Assembly (NCBI GenBank): GCA_005223125.1
Contig: NJBH01000017.1
Location: 19,891 to 83,890 of the forward strand
Source: Promethearchaeota archaeon Loki_b32
GTDB taxonomy: Archaea; Asgardarchaeota; Lokiarchaeia; Sigyniarchaeales; SOKP01
DNA length: 64,000 nucleotides
Reading direction: 5' to 3'
The position numbers and the translations under genes were made by a program. Shown piece after piece: positions 56,087 to 63,952 of the stretch. Numbering within the stretch: the stretch's first letter is position 1; each line of letters starts with the position of its first letter. Below the pieces are notes generated by a model, which was given only the letters and a program-made list of their open reading frames with translations, did no database searches and had not been told where the DNA came from.

Positions 56087-56842
56087 ATGACTCGACATGG
56101 AACTCAAAAAGTTTTAAAAAGGCTTAATACTCCTGCTTTCTTAAAAATAAAAAGAAAACATGGTAAATTTTTTGTAAAAGCTGCTCCCGGACCACATTCT
56201 AGCAGATTATGTCTTCCACTTCTTCATATTGTTAGAGATCTACTCAAAATTGTTGATACTCATAGGGAAGCGAAAAAATTAATTGTTGCGGGATACTTTA
56301 AAGTTGATGGAAAAAAAGTGAGAAATAAATCATTTCCAGTTGGACTAATGGATGTTATATCGATCGAAAAATTGAATTTACATTATAGAATTTTACCTGA
56401 TTCTCATCATGGCTTAATTTTACACGAGATATCCGAAGAAGAGAGTGGTTTCAAACTATGCAGGATAAATAATAAAAAGACTGTAAAGGGAGGTCATATT
56501 CAATTAAATCTGCATGATGGAAGAAACATTTTGATTAAAGTTCAAGAACCTAGAACTCCAAAGGAGGATATTTACAAACGAATGGACGTGTTGAAAATTT
56601 CTCTTCCTGAACAAGAGATCCATAAAATCCTAAGATTTAAAGAAAATAATATTGCGATTATTATGTCCGGAAAAAATATTGGACAAGTAGGAAAGATTAC
56701 TAATATTTTGAAAAGATTTGGACCAAAAGCTAGTACAGTTTCAATTCAGCAAAATGGGGGTCATACAGAAACCCTATATGATTATACATTCATTATTGGA
56801 GAAGAAAATTCTGAAATAAATATACCTGATTTAGAAAATTAA
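56087..56842 (+). CDS. rps4e: Ribosomal protein S4e
   Basis: This archaeal/eukaryotic small-subunit protein is 251 residues with an S4-like domain (LPLLHIVRDLLKIVDTHREAK), a central beta domain (KTVKGGHIQLNLHDGRNI) and a KOW domain (IMSGKNIGQVGKITNILKR). It lies 2 bases after L24. The order L24-S4e-L5 is archaeal. Confidence 0.96.
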   Translation: MTRHGTQKVLKRLNTPAFLKIKRKHGKFFVKAAPGPHSSRLCLPLLHIVRDLLKIVDTHREAKKLIVAGYFKVDGKKVRNKSFPVGLMDVISIEKLNLHYRILPDSHHGLILHEISEEESGFKLCRINNKKTVKGGHIQLNLHDGRNILIKVQEPRTPKEDIYKRMDVLKISLPEQEIHKILRFKENNIAIIMSGKNIGQVGKITNILKRFGPKASTVSIQQNGGHTETLYDYTFIIGEENSEINIPDLEN

Positions 56843-56871
56843 ATTGAATAAATAAAAGAAGTGAAAGAATT

Positions 56872-57465
56872 ATGTCAACTAAAACGAAAACTAAAATTCC
56901 GCTCGCACTTTCAAAAGAATTTGACGAAAATTGGAAAAATCCTATGAAAAAACCATATTTAGAAAAGTTGGTTTTAAATATAGGTGTTGGTGTTGGAGGA
57001 CAAGAATTAGAAAAAGCAGCTACCGTTTTAGAAACAATTGCAGGTCAAAAGGCAATTAAGACACTATCAAAAACAAATGTGAAAGAATTTAATTTAAGAA
57101 AAGGACGCCCAATTGGTACTAAAATAACTATTAGGGGTCAAAATGCTGAAAAATTACTTAAAAAATTACTTATTGTAAATAATAATAAGATTTTAAGAAG
57201 AAGTTTTGATAATTATGGAAATTTTGGTTTTGGAATTATAGAACACATTTCTATCCCTGGTATTGAATATGATAATACGATTGGTATATGGGGTTTAGAT
57301 TGTGTAGGTAGAGTAGTAAGACCGGGGATGCGAGTTAAATTTAGAAGAAAAGCGCGTATCAAAATACCCAAACATCATTATATATCACGAGAAGAAACCC
57401 AATATTTTTTAATACAGAAATTTGGAGTTGAAATTGTACAAAAATTAGATTTAGAATATATTTAA
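56872..57465 (+). CDS. rplE: Ribosomal protein L5
   Basis: This 5S rRNA-binding protein is 197 residues. KPYLEKLVLNIGVGVGG, LETIAGQKAIKTLSKTNVKEFNLRKG (split here by conserved residues) and the late DCVGRVVRPGMRVKFRRKAR fit archaeal L5. GAAGTGA eight bases before ATG is the ribosome-binding site. Confidence 0.96.
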   Translation: MSTKTKTKIPLALSKEFDENWKNPMKKPYLEKLVLNIGVGVGGQELEKAATVLETIAGQKAIKTLSKTNVKEFNLRKGRPIGTKITIRGQNAEKLLKKLLIVNNNKILRRSFDNYGNFGFGIIEHISIPGIEYDNTIGIWGLDCVGRVVRPGMRVKFRRKARIKIPKHHYISREETQYFLIQKFGVEIVQKLDLEYI

Positions 57466-57484
57466 TGAATTTAGGTGAAAAAAA

Positions 57485-57634
57485 ATACCACAAGGGAAAC
57501 ATTACGGTAAAGGCCAGAGAGAATGTAGAAGATGTCATACTCACAGAGGAATAATACGGCGTTACGGATTATATATATGTAGACGCTGTTTTTATGAAAT
57601 AGGAAAAGACATTGGATTTAAAAGATTCGAATAA
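57485..57634 (+). CDS. rpsN: Ribosomal protein S14 (zinc type), apparent ATA start
   Basis: The frame encodes [21 protein letters not shown], then [18 protein letters not shown] and GFKRFE, a complete zinc-binding S14 with C-x2-C pairs. No ATG, GTG or TTG is available in frame: the codon before PQG is ATA (57485), and a stop lies at 57476. GGTGA (57474-57478) is the ribosome-binding motif, six bases before this ATA. Either the gene starts at ATA, or one A too many stands in the run of eight A (57478-57485), which would allow a GTG start. It is too short and start-less for ordinary gene calling. Confidence 0.9.
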   Translation: MPQGKHYGKGQRECRRCHTHRGIIRRYGLYICRRCFYEIGKDIGFKRFE

Positions 57635-57668
57635 AAATTAAATAAATTGAAAAAAAAAGTGAAAATCT

Positions 57669-58052
57669 ATGGTAAATACAGTATCCGATGCATGTTGCGC
57701 AATCAAAAATGCAGAAAGAGCACGTAAAAATGAAGTGATAATTAATCCAGCTTCTAAGATTCTTCAACAAATTCTTCGAATATTTCAAAAATATGCCTAT
57801 ATTGGAGAATTCGAAAGATATGATGATGGAAGACAAGGTAAATTTAAGATAGCATTATTAGGTAAAATTAATGAGTGTTCAGGCCTAATGAGATTGAATT
57901 ATAAGATTTCTCAATTTGAGATGTTAGAAAGAAAACTATTACCTGCTCCTGGTTTAGGAATAATAATTCTAACAACAAATCAAGGAATAATGACAATGAA
58001 TGAAGCAGAAGAAAAACAGATCGGTGGTCATGCTTTATGTTATATTTATTAA
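57669..58052 (+). CDS. rpsH: Ribosomal protein S8
   Basis: This 16S central-domain protein is 127 residues. DACCAIKNAERARKNEVIINPASK at the start, YIGEFERYDDGRQGKFKI in the middle and the C-terminal PAPGLGIIILTTNQGIMTMNEA are diagnostic. An AAGTGA motif precedes the ATG. Confidence 0.96.
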   Translation: MVNTVSDACCAIKNAERARKNEVIINPASKILQQILRIFQKYAYIGEFERYDDGRQGKFKIALLGKINECSGLMRLNYKISQFEMLERKLLPAPGLGIIILTTNQGIMTMNEAEEKQIGGHALCYIY

Positions 58053-58074
58053 AATACTACGAGGTAAATACTAA

Positions 58075-58653
58075 ATGGTAAAGATAGCGTTCTTTAAGGA
58101 AGAATTGGAAATTCCTTCAGATGTAAAAGTTACCTTGGAAGGTGGGCATCATATTCGAGTTAAAGGACCAGAAGGTGATATTACAAAAGATTTCTCGCAT
58201 ATTAGAGGTATCAAAGTCTCAATTGATAAAAATCATATTATTTTTACCACTAACTTTCCTAAAAGTGGGACTTTAGCATTAATTAAAACAGTAGTCAGTA
58301 TTATTAACAATTTAATTATTGGCGTTCAAACAAATTACAAATTTATATCAAAAATTTGTTACTCACATTTTCCTTGCAATTGTGAGGTGAAATCAGATAA
58401 AAAAGAGATTCACGTAGTAAACTTTTTAGGAGAAAGAGCCCCAAGAAAGGCTAAGTATCCCGAAAATGTAAGAGTAGAAGTAGAAAGTGATGATGTATAT
58501 TTTATAGGTCCAGATAAAGAAGCCTTAGGACAAGCAGCAGCTAATGTTAAAAGAGCTTGTCGTATTAGAAAAAAGGATCCCCGTGTTTTTCAAGATGGAG
58601 TTTACTTATACAAAAAAATGCGTGGAGATGAAATTATCTGGGAAATAACATAA
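58075..58653 (+). CDS. rplF: Ribosomal protein L6
   Basis: This large-subunit protein near the factor-binding site is 192 residues, with two repeats (IPSDVKVTLEGGHHIRVKGPEG and HVVNFLGERAPRKAKYPENV) and the end ACRIRKKDPRVFQDGVYLY. ACGAGGT ten bases before ATG is a good ribosome-binding site. Confidence 0.96.
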   Translation: MVKIAFFKEELEIPSDVKVTLEGGHHIRVKGPEGDITKDFSHIRGIKVSIDKNHIIFTTNFPKSGTLALIKTVVSIINNLIIGVQTNYKFISKICYSHFPCNCEVKSDKKEIHVVNFLGERAPRKAKYPENVRVEVESDDVYFIGPDKEALGQAAANVKRACRIRKKDPRVFQDGVYLYKKMRGDEIIWEIT

Positions 58654-58668
58654 AACAAGGTGACTTTT

Positions 58669-59187
58669 ATGGTACAAGATAAAAGATTAATGGAACTTCG
58701 AAAAAGAATGAATAAAAAAAGACCTTCATTTAGACGGGTGGAATCTTGGAGATATAAAAGAGTAAAAGATTCATGGAGAAAAGCTAGGGGTATTGATTCA
58801 AAAACTAGAAAGAAAAAAAAATCTGGAGTAAAATCTCCAACTGTTGGATATAGATCCCCAAAAAAAGTAAGAGGTTTACATCCGTCAGGTTATATAGAAG
58901 CAAGAGTCACCACAATACAAGAATTAAATAATTTAAATAAAAATCAACATGCTATTAAGATTTCTGGCAAATTAGGAGCAAAGAAACGTTTAGCTCTAAT
59001 CGATTTTTGTCAAAAAAGGGGTTTTAAAATATTAAACCTTGGAATATCACAAAAAGAAATTGAAAGTTTAGAAGCGATGGCAGAAGCTCCGATATCTGAG
59101 ATGGAAGACGAAGAATTTATTGATGTTGATGATTTAGAAGATTCTATAGATATGGAAGATAAAATTACTAAGAAACAGAGGAGATAA
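58669..59187 (+). CDS. rpl32e: Ribosomal protein L32e with acidic C-terminal extension
   Basis: The L32e core is PSFRRVESWRYKRVKDSWRKA then VGYRSPKKVRGLHPSGY. The last 35 residues are acidic (EMEDEEFIDVDDLEDSIDM) and are not part of the core family. A GTG at 58660 is in frame, but it forms the AAGGTGA ribosome-binding motif for ATG 58669, so I use the ATG. Confidence 0.94.
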   Translation: MVQDKRLMELRKRMNKKRPSFRRVESWRYKRVKDSWRKARGIDSKTRKKKKSGVKSPTVGYRSPKKVRGLHPSGYIEARVTTIQELNNLNKNQHAIKISGKLGAKKRLALIDFCQKRGFKILNLGISQKEIESLEAMAEAPISEMEDEEFIDVDDLEDSIDMEDKITKKQRR

Positions 59188-59190
59188 AAT

Positions 59191-59652
59191 ATGAATCTTA
59201 AACCACAAAAAAGAATGTCGGCTGAAATTCTTAAGTGCGGAGAGAATAGGGTTTATTTTGATCCTTACTTAATAGAAGATATTTCACTAGCGATTACTCG
59301 AGAAGATATTCGCAATTTAATAAAACAAGGTGTAATACAGAAAAAATATAAGAAGGGTGTCTCGAAATACAGAAAAAACTTAAGACATGAAAGAAAGAAA
59401 AAAGGAAGAGGTAGAGGGTTTGGAAAACGAAAGGGTACAAAGCATGCTAGAACTCCAAAAAAGAGAGCTTGGATTAGACGTATTCGCCCAATTAGACGAG
59501 AATTGAAAAAACTTCGGGATCGAAAATTAATTACAGTAGCTAACTATCGAAAATTATATAAGAATGCTAAAGGTGGAATGTTCAATAGTGTTGCTCAAAT
59601 GAATAGATATATAAAAGAAAAAGAATTGATACGAAGAGGAAGAGGTAGTTAA
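59191..59652 (+). CDS. rpl19e: Ribosomal protein L19e
   Basis: This archaeal/eukaryotic large-subunit protein is 153 residues: NLKPQKRMSAEILKCGENRVYFDP, then RKKKGRGRGFGKRKGTKHARTPKK and WIRRIRPIRRELKKLRD. Three bases separate it from L32e. The long basic helix at the end is standard. Confidence 0.96.
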   Translation: MNLKPQKRMSAEILKCGENRVYFDPYLIEDISLAITREDIRNLIKQGVIQKKYKKGVSKYRKNLRHERKKKGRGRGFGKRKGTKHARTPKKRAWIRRIRPIRRELKKLRDRKLITVANYRKLYKNAKGGMFNSVAQMNRYIKEKELIRRGRGS

Positions 59653-59654
59653 AA

Positions 59655-60248
59655 ATGGCAAGAGGTCCAAGGTATAGAAGATCGTTTCGACGACGTAATG
59701 ATGGTAAAACAGATTATCATAAAAGGTTAAAATTGTTAAAATCAAGAAAACTGAGAGTAGTTATTCGAGCTTCAAATGATCATATTAGAGTTCAAATTAT
59801 TCAATCAAAATTAGGTGGAGATAAAGTCTTAATCTCTACTTTTTCTAAAGAATTAACTTCAAAATATGGATGGAATGCTAATACTGGAAACATCCCCGCG
59901 GCTTATTTAACTGGTTATTTAGCAGGACTAAGAGCAAAAAATAAAAATATACAAGATGGAATTTTCGATTTAGGTATCTTTTATCACAGAAATCGAGTAC
60001 TTGCAGCTTGTAAAGGATTAGTAGATACCGGAATAAATATTCCTTATCGGGAAGAATTTTTTCCAAAAAGTTTAGAAAATAGAATTAAAGGTATTCACAT
60101 TGAAGATTATGCGAAAACTTTAAAGTCAGATGAACCGGAAATATATGAGCAGTTATTTTCTGGTTACTTAAACAAGAAAAAAATAAATCCATTGAAAATA
60201 AGTCAAATGGTTTCAGATTCATTAAAAAAAATTGAAAATAGTATTTAA
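59655..60248 (+). CDS. rplR: Ribosomal protein L18
   Basis: This 5S rRNA-binding protein is 197 residues of the archaeal L18 (eukaryotic L5) type: RRSFRRRNDGKTDYHKRLKLLKSRK, then LVVIRASN-like LRVVIRASNDHIRVQI, then AAYLTGYLAGLRAK and LAACKGLVDTGINIPYREEFFP. It lies 2 bases after L19e. Confidence 0.96.
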   Translation: MARGPRYRRSFRRRNDGKTDYHKRLKLLKSRKLRVVIRASNDHIRVQIIQSKLGGDKVLISTFSKELTSKYGWNANTGNIPAAYLTGYLAGLRAKNKNIQDGIFDLGIFYHRNRVLAACKGLVDTGINIPYREEFFPKSLENRIKGIHIEDYAKTLKSDEPEIYEQLFSGYLNKKKINPLKISQMVSDSLKKIENSI

Positions 60249-60259
60249 AAGTGAAAGAA

Positions 60260-60874
60260 ATGAGTCGTTTAAGAAATATTGATGAAGAATGGATCCCAAA
60301 GACACGCTTAGGCGAGTTAGTTCAACAAGGGCTTATGACACTAGATAAAATATTTCAAAATAATTTAGTAGTTAAAGAAAAAGAAATTATAAATATTCTC
60401 CTGCCACAATTACGTGAAGATGTTGTGACAATCAAGATGATTCAGAAGATGACAGCTAGTGGACAACGCAGTAGATTTAAAGCAGTTGTAATTGTCGGTG
60501 CAGATAGTTTTCTTGGTGTTGGAGCATCTAAAAGTAAAGAAGTTGGCCCCGCTATTAGGAAAGCAATTGATAAAGCAAAACTTTCTGTTGTTCCAATCCT
60601 TAGAGGTTGTGGTAGTAAGGAATGTGGATGTGGGGGAACTCATAGTATCCCCTTTAAAATTAAAGGAAAATGCGGTTCAGTTCGGATTCAATTAATACCC
60701 GCACCAGTAGGAGTAGGTTTAGCTTGCGCAGATAAAGTTAAACAAGTATTAAGATTATGCGGCATTGAAGATGTCTGGAGTAAGACTTTTGGTGATACAA
60801 GAACAAGTGAAAATCTAGTTAAAGCAACATTTGACGCATTAAAAAAAGCTCATAAATTTAACTTTAATATATAA
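60260..60874 (+). CDS. rpsE: Ribosomal protein S5
   Basis: This small-subunit fidelity protein is of the archaeal S5 (eukaryotic S2) type: WIPKTRLGELVQQG, then TASGQRSRFKAVVIVGADSFLGVG and IPFKIKGKCGSVRIQLIPAP. The in-frame GTG at 60251 is part of the AAGTGA ribosome-binding motif, so ATG 60260 is the likelier start, giving 204 residues. Confidence 0.95.
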   Translation: MSRLRNIDEEWIPKTRLGELVQQGLMTLDKIFQNNLVVKEKEIINILLPQLREDVVTIKMIQKMTASGQRSRFKAVVIVGADSFLGVGASKSKEVGPAIRKAIDKAKLSVVPILRGCGSKECGCGGTHSIPFKIKGKCGSVRIQLIPAPVGVGLACADKVKQVLRLCGIEDVWSKTFGDTRTSENLVKATFDALKKAHKFNFNI

Positions 60875-60891
60875 AAAAGAGTGATGTAAAA

Positions 60892-61416
60892 ATGGCTATG
60901 GCAAAAAAAAAATCGAAATCAAAGGAAACAAACCTTACTCCAAAATTATACTTCGCTGTTCGCATCAGAGGAGCTCCAGGGATGAGAGGAAAAATATTAG
61001 ACACCTTAAAGATCCTTAGAATGCATAAAGTAAATCATGGTGTGCTCCTATGGGGTACTTCTTCGTATAGGGGAATGCTTTTAAAATGTAAAGATTATAT
61101 TGCTTATGGAGAAATTGATGCAAAAACACTGATTAGATTATTAAGAGTAAGGGGAAAAGTCGAAGGTAATAAATCACTAACAGAGGAGCATATAAGGAAC
61201 CTAACTAATTATAAAAATTTTAGAGAACTAACTAAAGCACTATTAAATGGAGAAATACAATATCGAGAAAAAGATATCTATAAAATAAAACCAGTATTCC
61301 GATTACATCCTCCAAGAAAAGGACATAAAGGCACTATAAAGAAACATTACAATGAAGGTGGGACTCTTGGTAATGTTGGAATATTTATTAATGTATTAAT
61401 TCATAAAATGATATAA
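60892..61416 (+). CDS. rpmD: Ribosomal protein L30
   Basis: This is an archaeal L30 (eukaryotic L7) type protein of 174 residues: YFAVRIRGAPGMRGKILDTLKIL, then HGVLLWGTSSYRGMLLKCKDY and a long C-terminal part with VFRLHPPRKGHKGTIKKHY. GAGTGATG precedes the start. An ATG two codons later is also possible. Confidence 0.95.
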   Translation: MAMAKKKSKSKETNLTPKLYFAVRIRGAPGMRGKILDTLKILRMHKVNHGVLLWGTSSYRGMLLKCKDYIAYGEIDAKTLIRLLRVRGKVEGNKSLTEEHIRNLTNYKNFRELTKALLNGEIQYREKDIYKIKPVFRLHPPRKGHKGTIKKHYNEGGTLGNVGIFINVLIHKMI

Positions 61417-61423
61417 TCAAAAG

Positions 61424-61915
61424 GTGACAACTATTACAAGAAAATATCCAAAAAAAGCCCAGAAAATGAGAGGAAGTCGTACTCATGGTTATGGGAGAGT
61501 AGGCCAACATAGAAAAACTGGTCAACGTGCAGGGAGAGGGAAGACTACTCAATGGAAAAAAAGTAAAAAGAGTTATTATTTAAAACAAAAAGAACTTGGA
61601 TTTCCAGATCCTGATTGGGATATGGGAAAGAAAGGTTTTAAAAGACCTCAAGATATTGTCAGGATTTATCAGGTAAATACTATTAATGTTAAAGATTTAG
61701 ACCAAAATATTGATAATTTCGTTATAGATAAAAAAGCTACTAAATCTGGAAATACTTACAATATTGATTTAAACAATATTAATATACAGAAGATTTTGGC
61801 TCGTGGTGAACTCAACAAAACAATAAATATAACCGTCAATAAAGCTTCAAAAAGAGCGATTGAAAAAGTAGAAGCTGCAGGTGGTAAACTAACTATATTA
61901 TCTCAAGCAGAATAA
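61424..61915 (+). CDS. rplO: Ribosomal protein L15
   Basis: This large-subunit protein is 163 residues if begun at GTG 61424: RKYPKKAQKMRGSRTHGYG, GQHRKTGQRAGRGKTTQW, and the C-terminal AIEKVEAAGGKLTIL. The GTG is itself inside AAGGTGA, the same motif that serves as ribosome-binding site for L32e. The next initiator-like codon, ATT at 61433, is five bases beyond it and gives the start ITRKYPKK. It is the last gene of the operon here. secY does not follow. Confidence 0.94.
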   Translation: MTTITRKYPKKAQKMRGSRTHGYGRVGQHRKTGQRAGRGKTTQWKKSKKSYYLKQKELGFPDPDWDMGKKGFKRPQDIVRIYQVNTINVKDLDQNIDNFVIDKKATKSGNTYNIDLNNINIQKILARGELNKTINITVNKASKRAIEKVEAAGGKLTILSQAE

Positions 61916-61980
61916 TATCAAACTTTCAATACTTATTCTTTATAATTTATTTTAATAGAACTTACTTAAGAGATTATAAG

Positions 61981-62124
61981 ATGGATAAAGAAACTCTAAA
62001 TGAGAATGAAACTGATAATAACATTGAAGAGAGAAGAAAAAGAAATACTTGCTTGTTAATCTGTTTAATTTTAATTCTAGTTATGATGTTACCATCAACA
62101 ATGGCATTATTAGCGATTTTTTGA
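61981..62124 (+). CDS. Possible 47-residue tail-anchored membrane protein
   Basis: This open frame starts ATG and encodes an acidic then basic head (ENETDNNIEERRKRN) and one C-terminal hydrophobic helix (CLLICLILILVMMLPSTMALLAIF). The charge pattern fits a tail-anchored protein with cytosolic N-terminus. It lies 65 bases after L15 on the same strand, where archaea usually encode SecY. It does not resemble SecE. Short length leaves it uncertain. Confidence 0.45.
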   Translation: MDKETLNENETDNNIEERRKRNTCLLICLILILVMMLPSTMALLAIF

Positions 62125-62138
62125 AATCATCTGATGTT

Positions 62139-62783
62139 CTAAAAAAGCATTTTTCTTATTAACTGGATTAATCCAGGTAATATAAAAATAAATCCAAGAG
62201 TATTTCCAATAATATGTATAGCAGTAAATATTGAACCTGTAAGAAAATAAGGTAAAAATTCATCTAAACTCCCTAAAAAAGAAAGAACATAAATAAATGA
62301 TGAAAAAATTTGAAAATTTGTCGTAATTAACGCACCAATAATACCCAATAATGCCACTATAGAAAATTTGTAGAGATCCTCGCTTGGTTTAAATGATTTC
62401 TTTCTTTGTAGAAGATCACTTGTCAATGCACCTAAAAATCCTGTTATAGAATAATGAAATAATTGGAATGCTAAAAGTGGCAATGGAGAAGAACCAAAAG
62501 GATTAAAATAACAAAATATAAATGAACTTAATAACCCAATCATCATTCCATCCCTCTTACCTAAGATAAAACCTGATAAAAAAATCGTTAGTGTAAAAAG
62601 TTCTATATTAGGAATATGTGCTAATAAATATCCCAATACTATTGCTAAAGCAGAAAAAGTGCTGATTAAAGCTATTCGAAATGAATTTCTTTCTAACCAA
62701 ACTGAATGGTTTTCTTTTTCTTGTTCAATATCTGGTATTACTACTTGTTCACTAGGTTTATTAACTTCTGATTTTAATTCCAA
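62139..62783 (-). CDS. ECF transporter S component-like membrane protein
   Basis: This 214-residue protein has a soluble head of about 30 residues and six membrane helices. SFRIALISTFSALAIVLGYLLAHIPNIELFTLTIFLSGFILGKRDGMMIGLLSSF has the layout of S components that bind vitamins or their precursors for energy-coupling-factor importers. The substrate is not evident. No EcfA or EcfT gene is adjacent, so it would share a common module, as many S components do. Confidence 0.7.
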   Translation of the reverse strand: MELKSEVNKPSEQVVIPDIEQEKENHSVWLERNSFRIALISTFSALAIVLGYLLAHIPNIELFTLTIFLSGFILGKRDGMMIGLLSSFIFCYFNPFGSSPLPLLAFQLFHYSITGFLGALTSDLLQRKKSFKPSEDLYKFSIVALLGIIGALITTNFQIFSSFIYVLSFLGSLDEFLPYFLTGSIFTAIHIIGNTLGFIFILPGLIQLIRKMLF

Positions 62784-62916
62784 TTTTATTCAGTTTATAT
62801 AACAATTTTGGGTATTATATTCTATAATTTAACATATTTTTTAAATATATAGGTTAAGTTTCCTACAGACTTCGTGCTTCTACACTTCAAATAATGAGAC
62901 TAGAGGGCGTGTTTTT

Positions 62917-63333
62917 TTAATGCTGATTAGCATTGAAGAAGTCTTTAAGATTCATTATATCTGATTTTATCGATTTTGGCTTATTATGATAAACTTCACC
63001 TGGATAATTTCTTAAAGAAAATTTTGCTAATTCAAAAAGAATTTTATTTAGAGCTAGCCCTTTTTTGGTTAATGAATATTCAATCACTATTGGTGTAGTA
63101 GTAACAATAGTTTTTTTAATTAAATCTGATTCTTGTAATTCTTTTAATCTTATTGACAACATCTTTGTACTAATTTGAGGATTAGTTATTAAAAAATGTG
63201 AAAACCTCTTCTTCCCTTTAAATAAATCTCTAATTATCTGCATTGTCCATTTCTTTCCTAAATAATTAAGTGCTATTTCAATTGGGCAATTTTTCATATT
63301 GTTTAAATCTTCCCAGACTTCCATTTTTCTCAC
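62917..63333 (-). CDS. HxlR-family transcriptional regulator
   Basis: This is a winged-helix regulator of 138 residues: CPIEIALNYLGKKWTMQIIRDLFKGKKRFSHFL, then ISTKMLSIRLKELQESDLIKK and YSLTKKGLALNKILFELAKF, the HxlR/DUF24 pattern. The usual first Cys of the family is present (NCPIE), which in some members senses redox or aldehydes. It is divergent from an AHSA1/START-like gene, which it probably controls. Confidence 0.9.
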   Translation of the reverse strand: MRKMEVWEDLNNMKNCPIEIALNYLGKKWTMQIIRDLFKGKKRFSHFLITNPQISTKMLSIRLKELQESDLIKKTIVTTTPIVIEYSLTKKGLALNKILFELAKFSLRNYPGEVYHNKPKSIKSDIMNLKDFFNANQH

Positions 63334-63347
63334 AATATTACCAATTA

Positions 63348-63415
63348 GTTACTTCATAGTTTAAATAGTTAAAAAGTTTTGTTACTTTGTTATAGTTGGT
63401 TACTAAAATATATAA
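63348..63415. promoter_or_regulatory. Operator-like GTTACT repeats and TATA element between divergent genes
   Basis: GTTACT occurs at 63348-63353, 63381-63386 and 63399-63404, all in the same direction, within the 132-base gap between the HxlR gene and the AHSA1-like gene. The last copy abuts aaaatatataaa (about 63406-63417), a TATA-like element about 50 bases before the AHSA1-like start. The repeats are candidate sites for the HxlR protein. Confidence 0.45.
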
Positions 63416-63465
63416 ACAAAAAAACTTATAGAAATATCAATAGAATATGAGCTTGGTATTTAAAA

Positions 63466-63930
63466 ATGGAAAACATTATCAAAATTAAGGAAGAAATAGA
63501 ATGTGATATATCTACCGCTTTTAAAATGTTTACCACCAATAAATCATTAGAGAGTTGGTTAACTGAAGTAGCTGATGTAGATCCTGAACTTGGAGGCAAG
63601 TATGAACTTTTTTGGGAACCAAACAATAAAAATATTAATAGTACTATAGGGTGTAAAATTACAGGAATCGAGAAAGACAAATTTATTTCATTTGATTGGA
63701 AAGGACCAGTTGATTTTCAAGATTTTATGAATTCTTCTGATCCTCTTACGCATATAATAGTATTTTTTTCTCAGAATGATTCTGATTCAAATAGAACAAA
63801 TATTCATTTATTCCATACTGGTTGGAGAAATGATTCTGAATGGGAAAAAGCTCGCAACTATTTTGAGAAGGCTTGGTCAAAAGCATTCCAAGGTTTAAAA
63901 AATAAAATCAAAAATAAAGAATTACCTTAA
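63466..63930 (+). CDS. AHSA1/SRPBCC (START-like) domain protein
   Basis: This 154-residue protein has a helix-grip fold: IIKIKEEIECDISTAFKMFTTNKSLESWLTEVADVDPELGGKYELFW, then GCKITGIEKDKFISFDWKGP and a C-terminal helix WEKARNYFEKAWSKAFQGLK. Members bind small hydrophobic molecules or act with Hsp90. Adjacent HxlR regulators and such proteins are often paired. Function here is unknown. Confidence 0.85.
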   Translation: MENIIKIKEEIECDISTAFKMFTTNKSLESWLTEVADVDPELGGKYELFWEPNNKNINSTIGCKITGIEKDKFISFDWKGPVDFQDFMNSSDPLTHIIVFFSQNDSDSNRTNIHLFHTGWRNDSEWEKARNYFEKAWSKAFQGLKNKIKNKELP

Positions 63931-63952
63931 AATCTTAAAAATTTTTTGTTAT

